64,000 nt of DNA, from assembly GCA_933822405.4 (NCBI GenBank), contig CAKOGP040002313.1, positions 611,364 to 675,363 on the forward strand. Reading direction: 5' to 3'. The position numbers and the translations under genes are program-made. The notes below the pieces were generated by a model. It worked only from the letters and a program-made list of their open reading frames with translations. It ran no database searches and had not been told where the DNA came from. This stretch comes from Cylindrotheca closterium. Its lineage: Eukaryota; Bacillariophyta; Bacillariophyceae; Bacillariales; Bacillariaceae. Shown piece after piece: positions 1 to 10,516 of this stretch; within the stretch, counting starts at the first letter, position 1, and every line of letters starts with the position of its first letter.

Positions 1-205
1 GCAAGAGTCATCGGCAATCGAAGTGTTGAAGAAGGCTACGGAAGCGTTACGCATCCTGAAGAGTGGCGAGAAATCAGACGATTTGACGAATAGTGCTCTT
101 GCCGTATTCCCATTAAACACGACGGCTTCGGAGAACACTGAACAACCATCGTCAAATGAGACCGCTGTCCCTGATTCCGCTGTACCCGATACAGTCAAAA
201 GTTAG
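1..205 (+). CDS. 3' end of an unknown gene (partial)
   Basis: An open frame enters from the left edge (first complete codon at base 2) and stops at 203-205. About 67 codons are visible. They read as a short helical stretch (EVLKKATEALRILKSGEK) followed by a Ser/Thr/Pro/Asp-rich disordered tail ending in TVKS. No domain can be recognised. The stop lies 85 bp from the stop of the convergent DENN-ENTH gene. It is called because the frame is open to the window edge and its composition is protein-like; its identity needs the upstream sequence. Confidence 0.5.
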   Translation, partial: QESSAIEVLKKATEALRILKSGEKSDDLTNSALAVFPLNTTASENTEQPSSNETAVPDSAVPDTVKS

Positions 206-290
206 TGACTAGGTTTAATATACAATCTTGGTTGATTTTACAATCATTAGTTATCTAGATTGCTTCCAGATTAATTCCCCGAACCATCAC

Positions 291-3200
291 CTAACCAAAA
301 GGATCAAACTGTGCCGCAGGAGGGCGTTGTTGTTGCTGCGGTGGTTGTTGATACTGCTGTTGCTGCTGGGGTGGAACGCCTCGGTACGCTTGTTGCTGTG
401 CAACGTGTTGTTGGTGAGGATGTCCGTGTGGGTACGCGGCATGGGGATTGTGGTATCGCATTGGTGCTCCTTGCGGGTAACCTGGATGCTGTGGTTGACC
501 CTGAACTTGTGGCGGGTAACCAGGCATTTGCATTTGCATTTGAGCTTGAGGGGGCACACCCTGCGGTGGTACACCTTGAGCGGGTAAACCTTGTGGCGGT
601 ACACCTTGCTGATATCCTTGGGAAGCGTATCCTGGAGCTTGCGGTTGAGGTGGAGCTTGTGCACCGTAGCTGGGTTGTTGCTGTTGTTGAGGTACACCTC
701 GCTGGTCAGGATATCCCTGAGTTGGTTGCATCTGAGGTACTGCCCCGGCATTTGGTGGGTACCCAAAAGGGGGCATTGTGGCAGGAGGCGCAGCTCCTGG
801 AGATACTCCAGCGTGTTTTGTACCGTAACTGTGCGGGTGGCCTAGTTGCGGTGCGGGTTGTGGTGCAACTAGTGGTGCTGCAGCAGTCTGGGCTGTTGGC
901 ATTACAGAAGTACCTTGAGGTTGTGCAGCGACCGCAAAAGGATCATGCGGAGTTGCCGTTCTAGCTTGGCTTTGCTGCGGTTGAGATATTGAGGTATTCT
1001 GAAAGATGCTCAATAGGTCGTCTGCAGATCCTGGGCTTGGCGCATTTGGAGTGCCTGCAGTGACGGGTGCGGCACCGAATTGATTTGGTGGTGCTTTCTG
1101 TTGCATAGGAACAGGAGCGGGGGCTGCCATGCCTAGAAAGTCTGTTCCTCCCCCAGATGTGGGAGCAGGGGCGATTTGGCCTCTAGCTATCGGATTGAAT
1201 GCAGCGTGGATCTTGGCAAATGGCATGCCGATCCTGATGCGACTTTCCCTCGTGTACTATTGGACCAAAAGGACAAAATTAGCTACAATTTTGCACAAAC
1301 GTCGCAAGGACAACATCCAACTTACCCTTCCTGGATCACTTTTTCTCATGATACGACGCTTGTTTATGCAAACTCGGCGAATGTTGAAGAGTTTAGCTCG
1401 GTCTACCAACAAGTTGTAGACCTGTATAGCAGCTTGTCGAATTTGAGTGCAAATCTGTGGACGCATATTCTCATTGTAGTACTTCATCATTCGAATCTTA
1501 TCCAATCCATCAGTGGCTTCGGCAATTGCAGCGACGGGACCATGGTACAAGAGATTGCGCAAGATTTGGAGAGATTGGAATCCGTGCTTCCAATGCAGCC
1601 CCTTACTGTCACGCATACGAACCCAAACGACCGACATCACGTCAAACAGAACAGAGCTGCACTCTCGGCATTGCTCCACCAACTGCGAAACTGCCTTGTT
1701 ATAATCTCCCTCAAACGTTTTGTTTGAGGTCAACGTCATTGCCATTTTTCGAGCTGACGTTTGAAGGATGACACGTGATGGGTTCTGTTGAGCGACCTGC
1801 CGTGCGACACTTCTCACATTGACAACGCTAAAGTCAACATTGTGTTGCCGATGGTACGACGTGCATTTGGAGAATAAAGGAGAAGCAGCGGTGACTGGGT
1901 ACCGTGTCCTTACTTCTTCCACTCGTGCCTTGGCAAACTGTACAAACATTTGGCTCTGACAAAAGTTTTGAAGTAGGGGCCACATAGCCGAGTATTCGTC
2001 TCCCAATGCTTTCCTCTGCTGTAAGAAACGTTGCTTATCCAACTCTGGAAGCTTGCCAGGCTTGGCCGACAAGTACCAACGCATATTTCCAAAGGAAGCA
2101 AGGAAAAAGGCAGTGAATGCGATACGAGCCTCTTCCTCCGCTTGTTCGTTTTGAGAACCTTGTGTGAAAATGTAGTCGGGCAGTTGCTTTTCGGCAGCAT
2201 CTTCTGCAACTTCATAACCACCACCTGCTTCATCAAGCTCGTCCCCGCTTCCAGAAGCGCTCTCCAATGTGGACTGTTTTTGCAGTAGCTTCTTTCCCTT
2301 GTTTCGCAACTTGGAGAATCCAGACTTGAGTGCTTTGGTGGCCTTGGCAGCAGTTTCCGCCACATTGGTCAAACCGGACTCCCCATACAAGGCTCGTTTG
2401 TCCGCCTTTAGCAGATCCAACAAGTCTTGCGCCAACATTTCAGTGGCCGACATGGAACCTTGCGGGGTGGCCACGTCTCCATAACCTCTGCGAAACAAAT
2501 CGGGGATTTTGCGGTCCACGTCTGCACCATTGATTCCACGAGTTTCCATACGATTTTGATCCAAATTGATAATGATGATTTCTCCCAAATCTTTGGCCTG
2601 TTCCAATCGTGGTGCCATCGAAGCGAGCATTCCCATCAAGTATGGCATTGGTGCCGCAATATATTGGAACAAGTGTGGTGGCAAGACTGGAATGTAAACA
2701 TGTTGCCAGTTCAACAGACCCTGCGCCAAGATGGATAGAGCGGAACGAGCACACTGGGCGAGCCGCGTCGGACTGTGAGAAATCAGCAAGATACGGCATT
2801 CACTCATCAAACCAGATATCAGTCGCATGCTATTTTCCACTCCCAATACACGAAGTAATGGCAAAGTGGAAGCATTGGTCATTATTTCCATCGACGAGGG
2901 TGTCGCCTGTAACAACTGGGTCGGAAGAAGAAACCTCGCGGCGTCCACCTGCTCCAATCCTACGATCCGCTTTTCGCCCGCTTCCAAGCAAGCTACATTG
3001 AGTAGCATCGGCTTTCTTTGTTCAAAGGGCAACGAATTGAATCTTGCACACAAATGTTGATGTTGATGAAAGAGTTTGAGGAGAAACCATTTCTGGGGTT
3101 CCTCATGCGGTTTGAGGTCATTAGTCATGACGGAGTCTTGAAAAGATAGCGCATCGATCGTTCTGCGGGAAGGCGAGGGAACGATAGATGTGAGTTGTTG

Positions 3201-3750
3201 ATGATACTAGAAGCATTCATTCTACTTCCGACTACAAAAGTGACAGGGTGATTCTTTCTGTGACTCACTTGAGAATGGCGGAATAGACAAGGTCACTTCC
3301 ACTGTTACGAGTCAACAAGACCAAGGCACGTTCTCCTCTTCGCCCAACGTCGTAACGAGACCTGACTTCGGCATGAGTGGGAAGATAACGCCGAACGTGT
3401 CCATGCAGTCGGACTCCCGTTTGCAACTGCAAAGAGAAGGTGTAATGTTGGAATCCTTTTGGTTGCATGGCGTACTGACTAAACTGATTCAAGATACTTT
3501 CCCGGGGAACATTGGTTGCCAAGGCATCGTCAAATTCTGGAAAGGCAAACCGGGCCACTCGAGAAAGATTGTCTGCGAGCTCCTTTTCCATTTCAGGCAA
3601 AGTTCCTGGTGCGGAAAGGGAAAAGGGAGGTGGACAGTTTGTGGTGGCAGCCGGATGTGGAAGATCCAAGAATTGATCAAAGAGTGGCAATGTAGGCGGA
3701 GCCTGTTGCCGTTGTGGTGGAGGGGCTTGCCCAGCTACTGCGGTTGCCAT
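291..3750 (-). CDS. DENN domain-ENTH/ANTH-like fusion protein with clathrin/AP2-type motifs
   Basis: Three exons on the minus strand: 3750-3269, 3162-1326, 1256-291. Introns are 3163-3268 (GTGAGT...CAG) and 1257-1325 (GTAAGT...TAG, 69 nt with an in-frame stop). The product is 1094 aa. The start is the ATG at 3750; the frame upstream has only a TTG. Residues about 45-165 look like uDENN and about 190-380 like cDENN (SECRILLISHSPTRLAQ...HVYIPVLPP), the Rab-GEF module. Residues about 625-770 resemble ENTH/ANTH (LFDVMSVVWVRMRD...WKHGFQSLQILRNLLYHGP). The last exon is a Pro/Gln-rich tail with DDLLSIF (clathrin-box-like), DPF in PHDPFA, and a terminal FDPFG. Inferred role: couples Rab activation to clathrin-coated vesicle formation. 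The DENN call is firm; the ENTH versus ANTH assignment is less so. Confidence 0.8.
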
Positions 3751-4156
3751 TGTGTCCAATGAATTATTCAAATTAAGTCACGGGGAAATCGTTTTATTGC
3801 GATTGCAAAAATTGAACCAATGAAACACCCAAAGATCGAAATGGCGACGCCCTCGTTTCAAGAAGACTGAATTGATAAAAGAAAGACTAAAATGGAAGGA
3901 AACCAGCGGATATCCAACACCTTCCAGCACTTGCACCGAAGTTGGTCTTTTACAAAATCTTGCCGGGAATTGAGCCGTTGGATGTGACTGTCGACTCACA
4001 TGACTCTAAGTGCCGATCGATCCATTTATTCTCCAGAACGCCACCCTCCAAATCCCAAATGGCATTGTTAGGGTGTCAGGTGTCATCTAGAGTGTTAGCG
4101 ATGTACACAACGTTGGATGTCTAATCTTTCATGCATTCATCTTTTCTCGCTCGAAC
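3751..4156. other. Divergent intergenic region (406 bp)
   Basis: This lies between the starts of the DENN-ENTH gene (-) and the FEX gene (+) and presumably holds both promoters. No ORF, RNA gene or clear repeat was seen. Confidence 0.5.
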
Positions 4157-6559
4157 ATGAATCCACAACAGCATCATCAACAACAACAAGGAGAGAGTGC
4201 AATATCTGCCTCCAACGCCAGCAACATACCAACTGGACAACCTGCAGCGACGGCGTCCAACCCAATTTCAATTGGCCCACAGAGACCAGATTCTGCTCAA
4301 CGAAATTCCAGTAGAGGTAGCCAACGATCGTCCCTACAATTGGACGAGCTTGGTGAAAATTGGGCTGAGGTTACGGATGTTTGGGAAGCCAACGTGGCTC
4401 AACCCAGTCGCAAGGCCTTACGCGAATTTTTCTATCCATCGCGACAGAGTTTGCAAAATAATGATGAGAATCAACAGCAACAAAGTCGACAACAATACGC
4501 AGAAGGTGGAGGATCCAATGCTGCCAACCCATCAGCAAGGTCAGCCAATCCCCAAACAATACGAAATGCTTCCTCTCCAACATCCAATGGTGCTCTGTCT
4601 CCCTCCACGTTTCGACAACCACCGCCCTCGATTGCTCAAAACCCAGATGTGATCGAACAAGAGCGGCAAGACAAGGAGTTTGTGGAAGATTTTTGGACCA
4701 TTTACGATGATATTATCATTCTAAGTTTATTTACTCAAATTGGAATCATTTGCCGCTTGGGAGTGGCCTATAGTTTTCGAGTGTTGGACGCCGTCTTTCG
4801 GCAGGGGAGTGCCTTGTTTACAAATTTACCCTTGAATTGCTTTTCCTGCTTTGTCATGGGCTTGTTGTGCAGTGGGGAATCGCTAATGGAGATTGTGTCG
4901 ACACGATTCAGTCCTCCACGGTTGCAGCACGATTTGCATCAAGAGGCTAGACAGCTGCTGGCAGAACAATCCATGGACGAGGAAGACATGATGGACGATC
5001 GCTCTACCGAGTCTCTTTCGTCAACCTATCCCCGCTTTGGAGGAACTCAAGCCCGACGGAGGAAAAAGAAGAATCGACGAATCATGGGCTGGCGTCCTAA
5101 ATCTGATGACTTTTACAGCGAGTTACGGGAGGTTCAACTACTAGCCTTGGAACGAAGGATACGGGCATCGCCTTGTTTAGTCTTGTTTCATGTCCGAAAA
5201 GAAGACGTCGATCTGGTAGAAAACTATTTCAACAATGATATTTCCAACAACAAGAATGAAGACACATCAAATCAACAGACTGGAACCAGGACGGAAGAAA
5301 ATGATGAGGGTAACGATGGTGAGCGATTTTCGTTAGATGAACACGATCTCGTTTTGGAAGAGACGCAAGACGATCCTGAAAATCGACGGACATTTGCGGC
5401 AGGACAAGAGTTATCGACAGCTTCCCTTCCGGCAAGTAAAAATGCAAATAAAAATGACCAGGACTCCAGCGGACCTATTGTTCCTGGTCGCAAACGAAAA
5501 GTGCGGATTGAATCAAGGGCATATGCCCAAATTACTCAAGCGGATAGTACTGAAAGTGCTGCTACACCCACCAATGCTGCCGCTGCTGCTGATCCAGCAG
5601 CACAGCCATTGGATTTGGAACAAATAGTGTCAAATGTTGCTACCGATGTGTCACAGCAGATTTCTCAATTGAGCCGCGTCACTCTAGCTGACGGATGGGA
5701 TGTCGGAACCACACCTGACGATAAAAAGAAGGACCTCATGTTGGGGCTACGTGATGGCCTTTGTGGTGCCTTGTCTTCCTTTTCTTCCTGGATCTCCGCC
5801 ATGGTCAGTCTACTTCGAGATGGCAAAGTTGGTGAGGCTTGTGTTGGAATTGTGATTGGAATTCAACTACCCATTGTGGCCTATCGATTTGGTCAGCATG
5901 TTGCCGTCTGCGTCTTTGTATGGAGATGCCGAAGAGAGACGAAACGAGACGAACGACGTGGTGGGTATGGAATCCGTTTAAGCACGGACGAGGAGGACGA
6001 TATACAAGAACAGGAATTCCAGTCTCCCCAATCGGGAAATCTTGACAATCCGTATGCCGAAGACAACTCGGAAACACCATCTGTCCGAGCTGTCATCACG
6101 GCACTCTTTGTCATTTCCGTTGTGGCCCAAGTCACTTCATTGAACTTTTATTACGAACCAGATGATCGTCTACTTGCTTTCAGTCTCCTCTTTTCTCCAT
6201 TGGGAGTCCTTACGAGATGGAGACTCTCCCGGTACAACTCCTGGAGACCAAACTTTCCTATTGGCACTTTTACTTGCAATATTTTGGCTTGTGCCTTGTC
6301 TGGAACCTTGGGAAACGTGTTGGCGGGTAACCCAGGGCCAACGGAGCGAATTGCTTTGGTGGCATTGATTGCTGGATTCGGAGGTACTCTTAGTTCGGTC
6401 GCCAGGTTCATTGTCGAGATGTTGGCCGGGGTGGACCCAATATTGTTGCGTATTGATGGGGCATATTACGGGATGATATCCATCTTTTGCGGCTTGCTGG
6501 TTAGTTTTGTATTTACGGCATCCGGTGACTGGGCAGATACTACCGGTACAGATAGATAA
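4157..6559 (+). CDS. FEX: FEX-type fluoride export channel, tandem two-domain, with large insert
   Basis: Single exon, 800 aa. FEX/CrcB proteins are fluoride channels that keep cytosolic fluoride low, acting at the plasma membrane in fungi and plants. Two CrcB-like halves are visible. Half 1 has TFTQIG-region helices near residue 184, the Asn-bearing segment FTNLPLNCFSCFVMG, and the Phe-box helix GLCGALSSFSSW near 530. Half 2 has LTRWRLSRYNSW, then FPIGTFTCNILAC near 690, and GFGGTLSSVARFIVEM near 740. In half 2 the Phe-box aromatic is replaced by Val, which fits the known eukaryotic FEX state of one working and one vestigial pore. Unusual points: a Gln/Ser-rich N-terminus of about 170 residues and a charged insert of about 260 residues inside half 1. 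Yeast FEX is only about 375 aa. Confidence 0.85.
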   Translation: MNPQQHHQQQQGESAISASNASNIPTGQPAATASNPISIGPQRPDSAQRNSSRGSQRSSLQLDELGENWAEVTDVWEANVAQPSRKALREFFYPSRQSLQNNDENQQQQSRQQYAEGGGSNAANPSARSANPQTIRNASSPTSNGALSPSTFRQPPPSIAQNPDVIEQERQDKEFVEDFWTIYDDIIILSLFTQIGIICRLGVAYSFRVLDAVFRQGSALFTNLPLNCFSCFVMGLLCSGESLMEIVSTRFSPPRLQHDLHQEARQLLAEQSMDEEDMMDDRSTESLSSTYPRFGGTQARRRKKKNRRIMGWRPKSDDFYSELREVQLLALERRIRASPCLVLFHVRKEDVDLVENYFNNDISNNKNEDTSNQQTGTRTEENDEGNDGERFSLDEHDLVLEETQDDPENRRTFAAGQELSTASLPASKNANKNDQDSSGPIVPGRKRKVRIESRAYAQITQADSTESAATPTNAAAAADPAAQPLDLEQIVSNVATDVSQQISQLSRVTLADGWDVGTTPDDKKKDLMLGLRDGLCGALSSFSSWISAMVSLLRDGKVGEACVGIVIGIQLPIVAYRFGQHVAVCVFVWRCRRETKRDERRGGYGIRLSTDEEDDIQEQEFQSPQSGNLDNPYAEDNSETPSVRAVITALFVISVVAQVTSLNFYYEPDDRLLAFSLLFSPLGVLTRWRLSRYNSWRPNFPIGTFTCNILACALSGTLGNVLAGNPGPTERIALVALIAGFGGTLSSVARFIVEMLAGVDPILLRIDGAYYGMISIFCGLLVSFVFTASGDWADTTGTDR

Positions 6560-6714
6560 GATTCAGTAAATCGTCTGCAAATTGGTATTGATTCGATTCG
6601 TTAGAGTAACTTTGACGTGGGAAGAACGGACATCGGCTTTGGCGATTTTCATTTTCAATTTGCGTGACACGACCACAAAAAACAGGAGGCACCTCAACCC
6701 AGCAAGCAAGAACA

Positions 6715-7556
6715 ATGATTGCAAGCAGAATATTGATAGTTGTCACAGAGCTGCTGCTATTTCTGATATGTTCCTGTACAGTCAATGCAAATAGATCAAT
6801 GTACTACAATAGCGTTCAACCTTCTGGATACCGTGACTCTACACTGCTTCGGTCGAGACGATCATCTCGATATTTGTCGTCAGGATTACATTCCACCGCA
6901 ACACTGGTTGGTCGAAGGAAGAAGAAAGTTGCCATAGAAGAATCAGTATCAGTACCCAGCACTCCTGAAGCCCCAACGGTTTCATTTGACGACCTGTCTC
7001 CTGTTGGCAAAGTCATTGCTGGAACCACTCAAATCGCCGTTACGACCGCTATGGACTTTGTGTCTGGCTTTCTCTCAGGCTACGTACTCGGAACAATAGT
7101 CGGTGTCCCTATGCTTTTGATTAAACCATTAGATTCTGGTGTTCCAAGGGTCTTCATGACGGAAGTGAAAGGGCGATTGGGTCGCATGAATGCCAAGTCA
7201 ATGAGGTGGGGAACCGGTTGGGGTGGGATGTCAGCTGCTTTTGGTGGGTTCAAGACTAGTGTACTAGTTCTACGGAATGGAAAGCATGATTCTTGGAATG
7301 AGGTATTCTCGAGTGCTGCCGCTGGTGCGTGGTTTGCTCGAAAAGGTAGGTCAAAGATGAGTAAAATTTTGGTGGGTCAAAAGTAGCTATTCTCATCTCA
7401 TATATTATGTGTTCAATCAACCGCATCTCAGAGGGACCACAAGCAATGTTGAAGGGTGCTATCCTGTATGGGGGTATGATATACGTTTTCTCTGGCGCTG
7501 GCAGGCGAGGGACTCTTCCACCAGAGGAATATACAGAGGCGCCTGTCGAGTTCTAA
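6715..7556 (+). CDS. Tim17/Tim22/Tim23 (PRAT) family protein with N-terminal signal peptide
   Basis: Two exons, 6715-7345 and 7432-7556 (intron 7346-7431, GTAGGT...CAG), 251 aa. The start is the first ATG; the frame upstream offers only GTG. The join gives ARKEGPQAMLKGAILYGGMIY, a typical Tim17/23 C-terminal helix. The domain (about 100-235) has glycine-zipper helices such as GFLSGYVLGTIVGVP and a WGGMSAAFGGFKT stretch. Family members are translocase channels or PRAT carriers of mitochondria and plastids. Here the N-terminus is a hydrophobic signal peptide (MIASRILIVVTELLLFLIC, then VNA) followed by an Arg/Ser-rich region. That is not a mitochondrial arrangement and suggests a plastid or periplastid membrane, although no ASAF-type Phe follows the cleavage site. 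Family call firm; location inferred. Confidence 0.75.
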
Positions 7557-7596
7557 TGTCTCTTTTCTTGCTTGGAAGCAAGGATGCATGGCTTGG

Positions 7597-7723
7597 ATCG
7601 GCCCCAGTCGTCTGAGCAGACATTGAGTTCTATTCCAGAAAGCTGTGATTGAATGGAAGCAAATGCAGACGGAAATATTTTACCAAATGGGGGTACAGTT
7701 ATAGCATAGACGGTGGTGAATGA
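7597..7723 (+). repeat. 127-bp copy 1 flanking assembly gap
   Basis: The sequence from atcggccccag to ggtggtgaatga is repeated base for base at 7734-7860, on the other side of ten Ns. This is most simply two overlapping contig ends that were not merged. Confidence 0.9.
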
Positions 7724-7733
7724 NNNNNNNNNN
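7724..7733. other. Assembly gap (10 N)
   Basis: Ten consecutive Ns, probably a fixed-size placeholder and not a measured gap. Identical sequence on both sides suggests that the true gap length is negative. Confidence 0.95.
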
Positions 7734-7860
7734 ATCGGCCCCAGTCGTCTGAGCAGACATTGAGTTCTATTCCAGAAAGCTGTGATTGAATGGAAGCAAA
7801 TGCAGACGGAAATATTTTACCAAATGGGGGTACAGTTATAGCATAGACGGTGGTGAATGA
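7734..7860 (+). repeat. 127-bp copy 2 flanking assembly gap
   Basis: Identical to 7597-7723 by direct reading. It continues into unique sequence (tcggaggcttg...) that runs to the next gene. Confidence 0.9.
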
Positions 7861-7983
7861 TCGGAGGCTTGTGCTGAAATTCAGCACACTACTTGTGTTT
7901 TTTATCTAACTGAGTCCACCATGATATGTCACGTAGTCTTGAAACGAATGAACCTAGAGCAATTGAATTTTCCATCATGGATA

Positions 7984-7995
7984 GGTACCAGGTAC
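7984..7995 (+). repeat. GGTACCAGGTAC motif
   Basis: Intergenic 12-mer. It is also found twice, overlapping, at 21858-21876 and as its reverse complement at 54228-54239. Confidence 0.6.
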
Positions 7996-8330
7996 TGTAT
8001 ATATAGTTACAGGTAAATCCTGTTGATGGAAATACTGTAGGTATCGTAAGACGGGTAGCCGGGCTGACGACGACTTTCAAGTTTCAGTACCAGCTGAACG
8101 CCATCGTACAGGAAAATTGGCTTTTTTGTGGACACACCCCCATCTTAACGCAAATCGAAAGTTCAAAAAGTGTCAATACTGTTGTAGTTCAGCCTTTGGT
8201 CAACAAGTCACGCCGTCAAAGACTTGCGACTGGGTTCCTTTGCGTAGAAAAAATAGTTGTTTTGTACAGCTTGACTCTCTCTAGCTGATTGGATTGCTCC
8301 GGAAGTTGACAATTCAATAAAGAAAACACA

Positions 8331-10516
8331 ATGCCTGTCTACCTGTGCCAACCCGGGTTTGGCTCTACTGATCCCTGGAAGCATGGCATTCAAGTATACG
8401 CAGCTCCATTTACAATAGATCAAGACGATAACGCTACTCATAGTGATGGGGATGTTGATTCTTCGCAACAAATTCCAAATGCACCCAATTCAAACCTGGA
8501 TGGCGGGACGTTTAATTCCGCTTCCAATCATGTGAATGTTGGTAACTTTGGTGGTGATTCCTCAAAGGTTGGAGCCCCAATTCGGCGTGTGCGTCATTCA
8601 GAAGTTGTGCTGGCTGATGATATTTGTGTCGCCCATGATCGATACTGGCTCCGCCTTCGATGGCCGGGGAAAAGAGGCGGTTTCGCTGGATACATTGCAT
8701 TGGGAAAGGTGGATGATCCCATATTGACCAAACCAGATGGTATGTATTTTTGTCGTTCTGATGTCTCCTCCTCTGAAGATACGTCGCCAACAGTCTAGTT
8801 TTGATTTGTATAGATCAAGCAAATACCATCTGCTTTCGAGAAGGAATGTCAGGTGCAACTCCAGAGGGATTTGTTGAAATAGAATCCGAAGAGGATCGAA
8901 TGGCCAACGAAGATACTCAGTCTGAAGAAAATTACCGAAACGACGAACCACAGGACAATGCAAGCACATTGTCCTCCGAACCATTTGAAACAACATCAAA
9001 GCTTCGATGCTTGCGAACAGGTTTGAACTTTCCATCCACAGTTGCAATGAAGTTGATGCCTGCGTATGATGATGGTATCAGACCTCCTGTTATTTCAGCT
9101 CCAATCCCATCAGAGAATGTCTTTTGTAGAATCTGCCGTGAAGGATTGCATGATGATGTTGATGACGAGCTGCCTGCTTCGGAAAGTGAAGCCAACGAAG
9201 ATACCTCACAGCATGTCTCTCAACATGAGTCAATGATGTGTGAGCTTGTTCCCATTGACGAAAGGGATGACCCAGATTCGAGAAGAGGAATGAATACAAC
9301 AGGCCCCATTACGCCACACCCGAAATATCATGCGAACCCGCAAGCTACTGAGAATCCAATGTTAGCGCCGTGTGAATGCTCGGGATCAATGGCTTTTGTC
9401 CGCTACCTAAGTATAGAGCAATGGAGATGCCGCTCTCAACACCCGGACGCAAACAATGGGTTAAATTGTGAGACATGCAAAGCTCCCTATGCGCTTCCAC
9501 CGCCAACAGCTCGTGTTCAACAGGTTGTGAACGAGGATTGGCTCGAAGCCATGCCACCACATGTCATGGCAGCGTTGAGAAATCCACACATCTGTTGGCG
9601 AGTTGGAGGATGGATTGTTCGACAACGATGGCTGCGGCCCCTTGCACCTGTTGTAATGTCTCCTGTAGTCGCGTTGTATTGCAGAGCCAGGCGTCTGCTC
9701 AAGAAGAAAGGAGTAGCCCGACGCCGATGGGCCTGCAGTTTGTGCCACCGTAGAGCGAGGTGGAAGTGTGTCCGCTGCCTTCGAAGCTACTATTGCTCCA
9801 GACAGTGCCAAAATGTGTCATGGCACATTGTTCACAAGCATATTTGCTACAAGCCAAGCCGTTGGGCATGGTCTGTTGCTTTGTACGGACTAATCACTCT
9901 GTTCCTATTTCCAGGAATTCTGAGAGACCCACTCATGTACGATCTGGGATTGGGATTTGTGCCGATATCCTTTTATGCCATGGCCATCCTTGGCGGTGGT
10001 TTTGCTGCTGCCACAAAGAAAACGATTGGCGTGGATCTACGAGGCCGTACGTTCGAAGGGATCGTTATCCTTTCGACCTTGGGACTTGTCCTAGTTTCAT
10101 GGGGTCTTGTTGGAGCTTTCTTTGGGGAAGCAACACGCTGCGTCGGTGTGCTTGGAAGCCGTGATGTAACCGAAGACAATCTTCCACTTTCGTTTTATGC
10201 CTTGCGAAAATACATGCTTATCCCTGCAATGAATTGGTTCTTGATGTGGGATCGTCTAGCCGATAGCTCGGGATGGTGGATCCGACGTGCACTTTGCGCA
10301 GCAGCAGAAGAAAGTGGCGCTTGCTTCGACCATCTTCACAAAGCGAATGCAGATTTCATTTTCGAGGAAAATGACGGTGGCCGATGTGCATCTGACTTGT
10401 CTTTTGTCTCCAACCTTTTTGTCTGCGCGGGAATAGTTGCATGCGGGAGCCACTTTTTGAAGAAGCGTGACCGCCAACGCCGAGCCGCGAGAAGACCAAG
10501 ACCTCATCAAGACTAA
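8331..10516 (+). CDS. Membrane protein with degenerate RING-CH finger and MYND zinc finger
   Basis: Two exons, 8331-8739 and 8853-10516 (intron 8740-8852, GTATGT...CAG), 690 aa. RING-CH (MARCH-type) proteins are membrane E3 ligases. Here CRIC is separated by about 75 acidic residues from CECSGSMAFVRYLSIEQW and then CETC. In a standard finger the middle segment reads FVHxxCLxxW; here the His and the Cys are Arg and Ser, so two zinc ligands are missing. About 75 residues downstream of CETC is a complete MYND finger (CSLCHRRARWKCVRCLRSYY, then CSRQC...HKHIC). Hydrophobic helices follow (SVALYGLITLFLFPG, FEGIVILSTLGLVLVSWGL and one near the C-terminus). The N-terminal 150 residues are of unknown fold. 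Ligase activity is doubtful; a scaffold or altered zinc finger is equally possible. Confidence 0.7.

Larger units (their letters stand above)
7557..8330. other. Intergenic region with assembly gap
   Basis: It holds the N gap, the two identical flanking copies and one GGTACCAGGTAC motif (7984-7995). The short minus-strand frames here cross the gap or use non-ATG starts, and none looks like a gene. The 8331 gene's promoter must lie in its 3' part. Confidence 0.5.

Noticed and set aside
311..964. 217-codon plus-strand frame opposite the DENN-ENTH tail
   Set aside because: It is antisense to the P/Q-rich last exon; open frames opposite low-complexity coding DNA are common. The spliced minus-strand frame explains the region.
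7597..7860. 127-bp direct repeat as a mobile element or target duplication
   Set aside because: The copies flank an assembly gap, are perfectly identical and contain no ORF or terminal repeats; an unmerged contig overlap is simpler.
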